Source: Phycisphaerales bacterium
Lineage (GTDB): Bacteria; Planctomycetota; Phycisphaerae; UBA1845; UTPLA1
Length of the DNA stretch: 64,000 nt
Direction of reading: 5' to 3'
NCBI GenBank assembly: GCA_022360095.1
Contig: JAKSDK010001090.1
Location: 1 to 64,000, forward strand
The notes under the pieces were generated by a model, which did not search any database, was not told the origin of the DNA, and saw only the letters and a program-made list of their open reading frames with translations. Made by a program: the position numbers and the translations under genes. How positions within the stretch are numbered: position 1 is the stretch's first letter; each line of letters starts with the position of its first letter. This document shows, one piece after another, positions 17,512-24,722 of this stretch.

Positions 17512-18654
17512 TCAGTCTCGAACGATTCGCAATCTCACGCCATTCTCGTCGAACGTAGGCGCGTAGGTTTCGCTTAACATCCGGTCGATTGTCTGCTCAC
17601 TGACGAACAACAGGTCCGCCAAATCCGACTTTGAAAAGCCGGCTTCCGTGTGCATGTGCAGAAGTCGCGTTAGCGTTGTAGGTGTCTCTCCCTCGATTTG
17701 AATCGGCTCTGATTTCTTCCACCCGTTCTTTGCAATTTGAATATTGAGCCACTTGTAGCGCTGTTCATCAATCCTGTTTATGGTGCGCGCGCGCCTCAGC
17801 GCAGCCTGCATGGCAACTCGCCATTTGCGTTTTATCGCGGCCAAGTCTGCAAGTGTCACGGTGCTCCGGAAATCACGACGAATCTCGTCGGCGGGCATCA
17901 AGAATGCGGCAGCGAATTCATTGGCTTCCTGTTCAGCAACTTTGACGTCAACAGTCCGTCCGAAGTGCATGACCGTGTGGCCCAACTCATGCGCAAGGCT
18001 GAATCGCACCCGATCTGCTGGCTTTGCTCCATTTAGAAAGAATAATTTCGGTAATCCGGGCACCCAACGACAAAGCGCATCCACCTCGCCAACTTCCAAA
18101 TCACGATCAATGACGATTCCGCCACAACTCTCGATAACAGCAACCAAATTCAGAATCGGACCCGGCCCCACGCCCATTTCCATTCTGGCAATGCCTGCGA
18201 TCTGTTCTGGCGTCTTATTAGTGTCCTTCGTCGAGAGGCTTGGAATCTGGTCGTCCGGCGCATCCGCCAGTCGTAGTAGCCTATCAATCTGGATGTCTAG
18301 CAAGTTGCACCGTGCGTGAACGGCCTTGACGTCCTTTCTACTCGCTCTTGCCAATGCGCGATGATAATAATCGGACATACTCGCGAGCTTCTTCGGACGG
18401 TCAACGAAGAACAGGTCATGGCGCACACCAAGCGCTTTGGACAGCGAGCGGATTTGGTCGGAATCAGGCGTGGAAGATCCAGTCTCCCACCTACCGACTA
18501 ATGGCTGCGTTATTCCAAGTCTCTCTGCGAGTTCTTTTTGAGTCAAAAAGAACGCTTCGCGCGCTGTTGTCAGCATATCCGGATTGAAACGATTTGTAGG
18601 CTCAATGCGCGGAGATGCAGGAGCAATCTCCATGTTGTCTGCATCCAAACCCAT
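17512..18654 (-). CDS. XRE-family regulator with ImmA/IrrE metallopeptidase domain
   Basis: A 380-residue protein. Residues about 26-82 form an XRE helix-turn-helix (LTQKELAERLGITQPLVGRW). Residues about 155-270 form an ImmA/IrrE-type (DUF955) zinc peptidase domain, with HELGH at 222-226 and the downstream EQEANEFAAAFLMP segment that supplies the third ligand. A further segment near 330-365 (SKSDLADLLFVSEQTIDRML) looks like a second helix-turn-helix. In such proteins the peptidase usually cleaves a partner repressor or is controlled by DNA damage. Together with the next gene it probably controls the prophage. Confidence 0.8.
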   Translation of the reverse strand: MGLDADNMEIAPASPRIEPTNRFNPDMLTTAREAFFLTQKELAERLGITQPLVGRWETGSSTPDSDQIRSLSKALGVRHDLFFVDRPKKLASMSDYYHRALARASRKDVKAVHARCNLLDIQIDRLLRLADAPDDQIPSLSTKDTNKTPEQIAGIARMEMGVGPGPILNLVAVIESCGGIVIDRDLEVGEVDALCRWVPGLPKLFFLNGAKPADRVRFSLAHELGHTVMHFGRTVDVKVAEQEANEFAAAFLMPADEIRRDFRSTVTLADLAAIKRKWRVAMQAALRRARTINRIDEQRYKWLNIQIAKNGWKKSEPIQIEGETPTTLTRLLHMHTEAGFSKSDLADLLFVSEQTIDRMLSETYAPTFDENGVRLRIVRD

Positions 18655-18669
18655 ATGTAACTCACGCGA

Positions 18670-19356
18670 TTAAGCTAGTCTGCGCCCCCTCATTTCCCTA
18701 ATCATATCGGCAACCTGTGGCGGCAGGCTTGCCAATACACCCTCCGTTGTCTCGTAAAGCGGCTTCTGCCAAAGGAACCGCTTATTGAGTTCGATACCAA
18801 TCCTAACGTATTCGATGTTCTCTTCAACATCATCTAAGTCAAAGCTGACTGTGATCCAGGTTCGATCGGCATCATCGACAACAACCTGATTGCTTGGGAA
18901 TGGCAAGATCAGCTGGCCGATGCACACCATCGTATCGGGCTTGATGATCTTGTTGCGTTTCGTCCTTACCCCGGTCGTTCGATCTCGTCGGTTGCGCTTG
19001 GCTCGTTTCACCCGGAATGCGAATCTCGTATCCAGAAGCATGTCGGTCGCGCGCTTATTCGGCGTGATCCTCCACTGCAAATCCGGATTTTCCGGCTGTA
19101 CCAGATCGATGAGCGTTCGGGCCGACGCAGCGATGCGATCGTAGAGCATCCCACCCCTAGTGCTTTCCGTGTACTCAGGGAATGCGTCCTGATCCTTGTT
19201 GCGACTGACCCTGAACTTGTGAAATCCGTCATAAACGGCTTCAGTCAAGATACTTGGCATCAGGTCGCCGACCTCGTGCATTACCTCATTTTCGTCATCG
19301 CGCCGGAAATTGTTGTTGTTCTTGTCCATAACTTGATTATGGACAGAATGGGGCAT
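18670..19356 (-). CDS. Unknown protein co-transcribed with the ImmA/IrrE regulator
   Basis: A 228-residue soluble protein upstream of, and in line with, the ImmA/IrrE gene (gap 15 bases). It has a basic centre (FRVKRAKRNRRDRTTGVRTK) and a beta-rich C-terminal half. Two starts are possible: ATG at 19356, or ATG at 19329 that lies inside a perfect palindrome (19323-19345). Neither has a Shine-Dalgarno sequence, so initiation may be leaderless. It may be the substrate or target of the peptidase. No family was recognised. Confidence 0.6.
   Translation of the reverse strand: MPHSVHNQVMDKNNNNFRRDDENEVMHEVGDLMPSILTEAVYDGFHKFRVSRNKDQDAFPEYTESTRGGMLYDRIAASARTLIDLVQPENPDLQWRITPNKRATDMLLDTRFAFRVKRAKRNRRDRTTGVRTKRNKIIKPDTMVCIGQLILPFPSNQVVVDDADRTWITVSFDLDDVEENIEYVRIGIELNKRFLWQKPLYETTEGVLASLPPQVADMIREMRGRRLA
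19323..19345. promoter_or_regulatory. Perfect palindromic operator candidate
   Basis: TGTCCATAA (19323-19331) and TTATGGACA (19337-19345) form a perfect 9-base inverted repeat around a 5-base spacer. It overlaps the second possible start codon of the gene read leftwards from here. The site is typical in size for a dimeric XRE repressor. It is the obvious candidate for autoregulation by the XRE/ImmA-IrrE protein of the same operon. Confidence 0.6.
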
Positions 19357-19377
19357 TAAATCAACTTAGATGCCAAA

Positions 19378-19398
19378 TTTTATTACGTATTTTATTAC
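19378..19398. repeat. Direct repeat TTTTATTAC, 12-base spacing
   Basis: The 9-mer TTTTATTAC occurs at 19378-19386 and again at 19390-19398, about one helical turn apart, in the AT-rich intergenic region between divergent transcription units. It may be a pair of protein half-sites. It lies about 33 bases from the palindrome at 19323. Confidence 0.4.
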
Positions 19399-19436
19399 AG
19401 TCGTGAGCTATGTACACATTCCCGCTTTAATATGTT

Positions 19437-19464
19437 TTGACTACACATCTTTTATGTATATAAT
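19437..19464 (+). promoter_or_regulatory. Sigma-70-type promoter for the structured leader
   Basis: TTGACT (19437-19442) and TATAAT (19459-19464) are separated by 16 bases. The -10 box is perfect and the -35 box differs from consensus at one base. Transcription would begin near 19471 and run rightwards through a series of hairpins to the small ORF at 19741 and the membrane protein at 19805. Confidence 0.55.
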
Positions 19465-19470
19465 CTTCAA

Positions 19471-19740
19471 AGCCGTCCCTCCAGGGGCGCTTCGAGTGAG
19501 GCAATCCTTGTTCCTGTAAGTCCTCACAACGGTCCCCAAAACCGATGGTTGGGGAAGGCGAAATGGACTTCGCTAGGGAATGCGAAATGGAGTCGCATGA
19601 GTATTTAAGAGGCAACAGCGTCGGGCTGTGCCGAAGCAATTTGCAGCTACCTACGCAAGCGTCTGTGTTTTCCGTCTGAGTGGCCATCGGTGCGGTTAAC
19701 CGTGCAGACAGCGATCAGTAGGAGCAACAGGAGAAGGACT
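19471..19740 (+). ncRNA. Candidate structured leader or small RNA
   Basis: There is no convincing gene in this 270-base stretch, but it follows a good promoter and contains successive potential hairpins. They are GTGAGG/CCTCAC (19496-19501 with 19522-19527), CCCCAAAACC/GGTTGGGG (19534-19543 with 19547-19554), GCGAAATGGACTTCGC (from 19559), TGCGAAATGGAGTCGCA (from about 19580), and the palindrome CGGTTAACCG near 19693. The two middle hairpins carry the same GCGAAATGGA block. It may be the 5' leader of the downstream genes or a separate RNA. The opposite-strand frame here is not protein-like. Confidence 0.4.
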
Positions 19741-19827
19741 ATGTTATTAGTCATCTCGGTGTTGCCCACACTGGTCACTTCTCCTGAAACTTGGAGAAGT
19801 GACCGTGGCAACGAATCCTCGTTCTGA
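19741..19827 (+). CDS. Small upstream ORF, 28 residues
   Basis: ATG 19741 follows AGGAGAAGG (19729-19737) at good spacing. It encodes a 28-residue peptide, hydrophobic at first (MLLVISVLPTLVTSP) and ending at TGA 19825-19827. Its last third is translated through the hairpin at 19773-19804 and past the GTG start at 19805 in another frame. A ribosome on it would therefore open the hairpin that hides the next ribosome binding site. It is likely a regulatory leader peptide, not a functional protein. Confidence 0.5.
   Translation: MLLVISVLPTLVTSPETWRSDRGNESSF
19773..19804 (+). promoter_or_regulatory. Hairpin enclosing the ribosome binding site of the 19805 gene
   Basis: GGTCACTTCTCC (19773-19784) and GGAGAAGTGACC (19793-19804) form a perfect 12-base-pair stem with an 8-base loop. 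The right arm holds GGAG (19793-19796), the only Shine-Dalgarno sequence for GTG 19805. In the folded RNA that site is paired. No T run follows, so it is not a typical terminator. Confidence 0.6.
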
Positions 19828-20101
19828 ACAGGAAGAATACGTCGCAAGGTACCAAGACCTCAAAGCACGCAACGTGCGGATTCGAAAGATCCCGCACGGC
19901 CTCTTGCTCGCGATAGTCACAGTCGTAACGCTCGGCGTGCTCGGCATCCTGGCTTACAAAGCGGGGCCTTGGTATGTCGCCGTCGCCGCGCTGTTGGTCT
20001 TCGGCGGATACTTGGCATGGATCATTTATGAAAGAAAACGACAAGGCGAAAGTCCGCCTGAACCTGGAGATTCCGCAGAGTGTCCGGGACCGGATGGTTG
20101 A
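19805..20101 (+). CDS. Small two-helix membrane protein
   Basis: A 98-residue protein starting at GTG 19805, eight bases after GGAG; GTG 19799 is possible but too close to that site. After a charged N-terminus there are two hydrophobic segments, residues about 31-52 (LLLAIVTVVTLGVLGILAYK) and 55-72 (WYVAVAALLVFGGYLAWII), and a Pro/Asp/Glu-rich tail. The last 74 bases overlap the ribbon-helix-helix gene. The function is unknown. Confidence 0.55.
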   Translation: MATNPRSEQEEYVARYQDLKARNVRIRKIPHGLLLAIVTVVTLGVLGILAYKAGPWYVAVAALLVFGGYLAWIIYERKRQGESPPEPGDSAECPGPDG

Positions 20102-20255
20102 CCTTCGCAATCTCAGCGACGCTGAGAGTCTGACTGCCGTCATTCGGCGTTCGCTCGCGGTCTACGACCTTCTGCTTCATCATTTCCACGATGGCGGGAA
20201 AGTGATTCTTCGGAGTGAAGACGGGTCGGAAGAGACCTTAAGAATATTGGTTTGA
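20028..20255 (+). CDS. Ribbon-helix-helix DNA-binding protein
   Basis: A 75-residue protein from ATG 20028, overlapping the end of the membrane protein gene by 74 bases in another frame. The sequence KVRLNLEIPQSVRDRMVDLR followed by AESLTAVIRRSLAVYDLLL is the strand-helix-helix pattern of MetJ/Arc/CopG-like regulators, with the short basic strand RLNLEI contacting DNA. It is probably a prophage regulator or antitoxin. No toxin-like partner is adjacent unless the upstream membrane protein serves that role. Confidence 0.6.
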   Translation: MKENDKAKVRLNLEIPQSVRDRMVDLRNLSDAESLTAVIRRSLAVYDLLLHHFHDGGKVILRSEDGSEETLRILV

Positions 20256-20268
20256 TCATGACCGACTA

Positions 20269-20454
20269 TCAAGGTCGAGGGGGTCGATTAGCGGTGACAA
20301 GGGCAACAGCCACACCGCCAATCGCTGCAATGAGGGCGGCAACACTTTCGGCTGTGTTCGTTGGGGCCAACCAACAGGCTAGGATGGCCAAGAAGACGAC
20401 CATTATTAAGATAAGAAGAGTCTTGGTTGGGTAGCGTGGTTGATTTCCCATCAT
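20269..20454 (-). CDS. Small membrane protein, two predicted helices
   Basis: A 61-residue protein on the minus strand. ATG 20454 follows AAGGGAG at good spacing, which favours it over the open frame on the opposite strand. Residues about 11-29 (TLLILIMVVFLAILACWLA) and 36-53 (SVAALIAAIGGVAVALVT) are hydrophobic. It is convergent with the ribbon-helix-helix gene (13 bases apart). The function is unknown. Confidence 0.5.
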   Translation of the reverse strand: MMGNQPRYPTKTLLILIMVVFLAILACWLAPTNTAESVAALIAAIGGVAVALVTANRPPRP

Positions 20455-20720
20455 ATATCTCCCTTCACCATCGGATCAAGCAGCTTGTCAACGCCGACGT
20501 GGTCATCGGAACGGAAACACCGCACGCGGCCAAAGGCCATTTAAGACGAAAAGTACGCACATAGACTCCGGAATGACCCACGCACAAAGACCTCCGAAAG
20601 ACGGCGATAAGTCCTATAAAAACAATGCGTTGTTGACAAATAGCCGCCCCAGCGACCCCAGTGGCCCCAATGATGCGATGTCAGATCATGACCCAGGGCG
20701 GCAACGACGGCGGCGGCGGC

Positions 20721-20794
20721 GGCGATGACGACGATGACGACGGCGGGGGCGATGACGACGATGACGACGGCGGGGGCGATGACGACGACGGCAA
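20721..20794. repeat. 27-base tandem repeat in a gene-poor stretch
   Basis: The 27-base unit beginning GGCGATGACGACGATGACGA occurs at 20721-20747 and 20748-20774, with a partial third copy to about 20794. It would encode alternating Gly and Asp tracts on the + strand. It lies in the 20455-20900 interval, where I see no other convincing gene. A + frame from 20661 runs through it into the gene at 20901. Confidence 0.6.
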
Positions 20795-20900
20795 CGCGGA
20801 CAGACAATTCGGCCCCCGAGCGCCGCAACGGCCCGTTAGGCGCATGAATCACCGCGCGGCCCGCACGTCGGAACCAGACAGAACATTTGATGTTAGGATT

Positions 20901-21218
20901 ATGTTTCAGTTAAAATTCATCAGCATGACCCGCGATCAAATCATGTCGATGAGCGTCGAGCAGCTCGAAGAGGAGTGTTCGAAGGTCCGCGAGCGCGGCG
21001 AGGTGCTGGTTGCCAAGAAGTATCTCGACCTAGCTGCCGTGTGGCCGCTCTGGGAAGCAGCCTGCAGCATCAAGACAGGTTGGGCGCTGACGGTCGATAG
21101 CGGGCGCTGCGTGATCATCGAACGCCACGGAAACCAAGAGTGGATCGTGGTTCCATCGGGTGAGCCGGCGGAGGCGATCAGGCGGGCGTTTCTGCTGGCG
21201 ACGATGACTCCTGCTTAG
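20901..21218 (+). CDS. Unknown small protein (105 residues)
   Basis: From ATG 20901, after a weak AGGA. The same frame is open back to 20661 through the Gly/Asp repeat, giving up to 185 residues, so the start is uncertain. Residues 10-55 are helical and acidic (MTRDQIMSMSVEQLEEECSK), and the C-terminal half is compact (WALTVDSGRCVIIERHGNQE). No family was recognised. It is convergent with, and one base from, the gene at 21220. Confidence 0.45.
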   Translation: MFQLKFISMTRDQIMSMSVEQLEEECSKVRERGEVLVAKKYLDLAAVWPLWEAACSIKTGWALTVDSGRCVIIERHGNQEWIVVPSGEPAEAIRRAFLLATMTPA

Positions 21219-21219
21219 G

Positions 21220-21813
21220 CTATTCGATCTTCTTATCTTTTAATTGTGCAATAATACGCCAGAGCTTCCTGCGATAGGACGATTCATGCATTGTCATCTT
21301 TTTAGCAGCCTGACGCATTGAACGGCTGTTTTTGAATGCATCTAGAATGGCTCTCTTGTCTTCACTTAATTGCGAAATCCTCTCTCTGATGAGCTCGCGT
21401 TCCTCCTTTTCTATCAGGGTTTCGAGTACGGATTCATATTCATCGCTACGCTTTCTTTTTCTCTTAAGTCGAGCCCTTAAGGCACGTGTCCATACAACTT
21501 TGCCCATATCGACTGAATCCTTATGTGCGACGGTCGGAATGAAGGTGGCGTCCTTCCTGAGCTTTCTAATGCGCGCTTGGGCGTTCTGCCGGGCTTCATC
21601 GCATATACAGAAGACGAACAAAGGACCTACGAAGCCCAGAACAAGGAAAGGGGTTGCATTCAAGGCAGTCTCGAAGTCTTTAATCAACGTCACTAGCAAA
21701 GCAATTGGAGCGAGCACACACAAACCGAATAGGTAGAGCTTCAGTGTTGATCGCAGTGTGCGACCATAGAGCCCTTCACGAATCCATGCGAATTTTTCCA
21801 TTTTCGTTCTCAT
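21220..21813 (-). CDS. Membrane protein with C-terminal sigma-region-4-like helix-turn-helix
   Basis: A 197-residue protein. Two hydrophobic segments lie at about residues 25-46 and 54-72 (LYLFGLCVLAPIALLVTLI, TPFLVLGFVGPLFVFCICDE). A very basic linker follows, then a C-terminal domain LSEDKRAILDAFKNSRSMRQ continuing AAKKMTMHESSYRRKLWRI. The latter resembles sigma-70 region 4, where the motif is 'L...R..i...f..g.s..eiA..l..s...v...l'. It may be a membrane-tethered regulator. It is co-directional with the gene at 21823 (9 bases). Confidence 0.5.
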   Translation of the reverse strand: MRTKMEKFAWIREGLYGRTLRSTLKLYLFGLCVLAPIALLVTLIKDFETALNATPFLVLGFVGPLFVFCICDEARQNAQARIRKLRKDATFIPTVAHKDSVDMGKVVWTRALRARLKRKRKRSDEYESVLETLIEKEERELIRERISQLSEDKRAILDAFKNSRSMRQAAKKMTMHESSYRRKLWRIIAQLKDKKIE

Positions 21814-21822
21814 CGGGCAAAA

Positions 21823-22113
21823 TCACTCAAAGCCTTCTTCTCGAAGACTCTTGAAAAGCCGAAGCCCAACAAGAAAAAGAGTAAAGAGAGCGAACATGCA
21901 CAGAAAAAACATCGCCGCCCAAATATCGATCAACTTCATTATTTCAAAATATTTCTTATATGCTGGGAACAACTTTTCCAACAGCGACGTCATGAGTCCA
22001 AGGACCAATAGTGATAACTCAATCATGAGAACAGTGGCTGCGTGGAAAATAATTGGCTCAGCCTCATTGAGGAGCCTTGTCAAAAATCCGTTGTTTTTGC
22101 TGTCGTTTTCCAT
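21823..22113 (-). CDS. Small membrane protein, two helices
   Basis: A 96-residue protein with hydrophobic segments at about residues 22-45 (IFHAATVLMIELSLLVLGLM) and 62-88 (IWAAMFFLCMFALFTLFLVG) and short charged ends. It ends 9 bases before the membrane/HTH protein gene and probably acts with it, perhaps as a sensor or anti-regulator. Base composition here is clearly more AT-rich than the flanks. No family was recognised. Confidence 0.45.
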   Translation of the reverse strand: MENDSKNNGFLTRLLNEAEPIIFHAATVLMIELSLLVLGLMTSLLEKLFPAYKKYFEIMKLIDIWAAMFFLCMFALFTLFLVGLRLFKSLREEGFE

Positions 22114-22370
22114 GTTGCTTAGACGCTCATCCGCATACAGCTAATGACCTTGGCGGAAAAAGGCAGCCCCATCCAGCAGCTTTCATTTCAACATATTTTT
22201 TTAAAGGCATGAGCGGCCCTCTTGTCCCCGACACGAAGATTATCTCATTTCACCCGCCAATAGTCAAAAACACCCCGATTTTTCATGAGCGCTCCCACCC
22301 CCCGTTTCGATCTTCAGTAATAGAGAACCATCTCGCTCGTAGTTGATCTTTGAACAGAAAGGAGCACGCC

Positions 22371-22922
22371 ATGAGTGTGACACGGAGTCTTTGCGCGCTG
22401 ACGCTGACCGGTCTTTTTGCATCTCAGGCCTGGGCATTGCCGGCCGATCGGACCATCTCCTACAAGATCCATGAAACCCCCAGCGACCCGCAGACGGCCG
22501 TCGATTGGACGGTCGAGCTTGATCTCAAGGCTGCCAGCTCCAAGGGTGCCAATGACATCGGCTGGGAGATCCAAGAGATCAGGATCACGGATGAAGGGAC
22601 TCAGGCCGTTGAGTGGTGTGAAGTCAACCCGTACTCCAATCCGTCAGATAATCTGTGGTGGCTCGCGCACGCCGACGGCAACAACCCGACGATCGACGAA
22701 TTCACCGAACCGCCCCTGATGACCGGCACGGCGACGAATGCCACGAGCGATCTCGACTACGAATTCGAGGGCACGCTCTACACGCCGCCGGCACCTCCGC
22801 AACAGCCGCCGTATCCGACGACGGCGTCATTGTGTTATCTGTTTCATGTGGTAGGGGATCCAGATCCGGAGGAAGAGGAGACGGATCAGCCGGGTGAAGT
22901 GGATGACGCCGGCGACCCTTGA
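22371..22922 (+). CDS. Secreted acidic protein, hypothetical
   Basis: A 183-residue protein. ATG 22371 follows AAAGGAG, so it is preferred over the upstream in-frame ATG at 22350. The signal peptide is MSVTRSLCALTLTGLFASQAWA, with cleavage after AWA. The mature part is beta-rich and contains two Trp clusters, and it ends in an acidic/proline tail (GDPDPEEEETDQPGEVDDAG). The last 37 bases overlap the 3' end of the oppositely oriented kinase gene. The function is unknown. It may be cargo of the element. Confidence 0.55.
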   Translation: MSVTRSLCALTLTGLFASQAWALPADRTISYKIHETPSDPQTAVDWTVELDLKAASSKGANDIGWEIQEIRITDEGTQAVEWCEVNPYSNPSDNLWWLAHADGNNPTIDEFTEPPLMTGTATNATSDLDYEFEGTLYTPPAPPQQPPYPTTASLCYLFHVVGDPDPEEEETDQPGEVDDAGDP

Positions 22923-24721
22923 ATCCTTTTTTCAACTTGATCGAGATCCCATCGTAGATTCTCGACGAGAAGAGCTGACATGCCTTTTAAGCCGTGAGAT
23001 TCACCGAGTTGTTCGAGAGAGTGCATGGCTTTCTTGAGTATGGATTGCGCACGCAATAACGATTCTTGCGAATCACTTTTCACGAGGCATCGAGCCATCC
23101 AATTATCACATTGAGCGATATCGATAATGTGTTCCGCTGTGCCGGGTTCTTCTTGATGAAGTGTTTCGGAAATTAGCTGAGACGCACGATAAGTGTCATG
23201 AGCGTTCTTGTAGTCACCTGTTTCATACAGTCCGCGTGCAATCCATCGCATGCAAAAAGCTGAATCTTTTCTTAGTTCTATTTTGGATATTAGCGTTAGT
23301 GCCGCACTGAATTCTTGAACCACATCGTACCATTCTTTTTTGGCAGCACTTCCGCGACCTCGCAAGATATGTGAAAACGCCAGATGCTTTTTCCATTTGT
23401 CATCGGACGAATGCTCGCGACTCATGCGCTCAGCGAGCTTCACCGCTTCCTCAGTGTATCGATCGGCTGCCTCCAGATCGCCGTCCACGTAATGCTGCCA
23501 AGCGAGGCGGTGCAGTGCGCGGTATCGAATGCTCAGAACCACAGGGTCATCGTTGGCTGATAGCCGCGTGATCTCGATCGCATCCTTGAATGATTGCATT
23601 GCCAGCTCCACACGGCCGTCATCGCGGAGCACGTTAGCCAGGTGAAGGTGTCCTCCGGAATCCAGTGCGAGTTGAGCATTCCTCGACAGTTGCTTGTAAT
23701 ACCACGATTCCGCCCATGAGAAGGCACCCAAGCCGATCAAAGCCAGAGCCAATAAGCCGATCGCCGTCGCCGCTTTGTGTCGCCGTAGTGATTTCGAAAG
23801 CATGTACATGGGGCTGTTGGCCCGGGCCATGATCGGCTCGCCCTGCAGCCAGCGTCTTAGATCGTCTGTTAGCGTGCCGGCATCTTCATACCGGCGCTCC
23901 CTATCTTTTGCCATCGCCTTCAGGATGATATGCCAAAAATCACGCGGAATGCCGGGCACCCTCTTCGGATCTTCCGCCATGATGTTTCGCATCAGGTCCG
24001 GCGTTGGGACATCGGCCGGGTAAGGGAATTTGCCGTTGGTCATGAGTTGGTAGAGCAGTACGCCCAAGGTGTAGACATCGCTCCGGGCATCGAGCCGTTT
24101 CGAAACGAGCTGCTCCGGGCTGCTGTAGTGCAGCGTGCCGACGATCTCGCTCGTGGCCGTGTCCTGGGTGACGTCTTCGATCGCATCGGTCACCAGGCCG
24201 AAATCGACGATGTGCGGGACGCCCATGCCGTCTACGAGGATGTTCGACGGCTTCAGGTCTCGATGCACGATTCCCATGTAGTGAGCGGCCCCCACGGCAT
24301 GCGTGATCTTCGAAAACAGCTCGACCAATTCCTGTTGGCTCAGTTCATGAATCTCGGCGTACTCGATCAGGTTGTAACCCTCGACGTACTCCATCGCGAA
24401 CCAGGGCATGCCCCGAACGTGGCCGCTGTCATAGATCTGCACGATGTTGGGATGGTTCACGCTGGAGAGTGCGGAGATCTCGCGTTCGATTCGTTTTCCT
24501 TGCTTGGAGTGAATTGAGAAAAGGCCATGTGACAGCAGAACCTTCAAGGCGACCTGGCGTTTGTTGGATTTCTGAATGGCACGATAAACCGTGGCCTGTC
24601 CGCCCTGGCCGATCTTCTCTTCGATCTTGTAACGCGGGATTAGCTTGTTGAGCTGCTCGATGTCAGCGGCGACCGCATCGATCATGTCCTTGTCGGGTTG
24701 TCGGTCGGGTGCCTCGCTCAT
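22886..24721 (-). CDS. Membrane serine/threonine protein kinase with TPR-like repeats
   Basis: A 611-residue protein. The kinase domain covers about residues 31-292, with glycine loop IGQGGQATVYRA near 37-48, catalytic Lys near 60, HRDLKPSN near 153-160, DFG near 173 and SPEQ activation-loop end. A single membrane helix follows at about 320-342. The remaining 250 residues form helical TPR-like repeats, probably facing the outside. The ATG is one base from the sigma factor stop, so the two are co-transcribed and the pair is likely one signalling unit. All key catalytic residues are present. Confidence 0.85.
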   Translation of the reverse strand: MSEAPDRQPDKDMIDAVAADIEQLNKLIPRYKIEEKIGQGGQATVYRAIQKSNKRQVALKVLLSHGLFSIHSKQGKRIEREISALSSVNHPNIVQIYDSGHVRGMPWFAMEYVEGYNLIEYAEIHELSQQELVELFSKITHAVGAAHYMGIVHRDLKPSNILVDGMGVPHIVDFGLVTDAIEDVTQDTATSEIVGTLHYSSPEQLVSKRLDARSDVYTLGVLLYQLMTNGKFPYPADVPTPDLMRNIMAEDPKRVPGIPRDFWHIILKAMAKDRERRYEDAGTLTDDLRRWLQGEPIMARANSPMYMLSKSLRRHKAATAIGLLALALIGLGAFSWAESWYYKQLSRNAQLALDSGGHLHLANVLRDDGRVELAMQSFKDAIEITRLSANDDPVVLSIRYRALHRLAWQHYVDGDLEAADRYTEEAVKLAERMSREHSSDDKWKKHLAFSHILRGRGSAAKKEWYDVVQEFSAALTLISKIELRKDSAFCMRWIARGLYETGDYKNAHDTYRASQLISETLHQEEPGTAEHIIDIAQCDNWMARCLVKSDSQESLLRAQSILKKAMHSLEQLGESHGLKGMSALLVENLRWDLDQVEKRIQGSPASSTSPG

Positions 24722-24722
24722 G

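Noticed and set aside
19427-19687. 86-residue minus-strand frame in the leader region
   Set aside because: No protein-like composition and it is antisense to the promoter and hairpins read rightwards.
20541-20852. 103-residue minus-strand protein of Val/Ile/Ala repeats
   Set aside because: It is the reverse reading of the Gly/Asp tandem repeat and has no other support.
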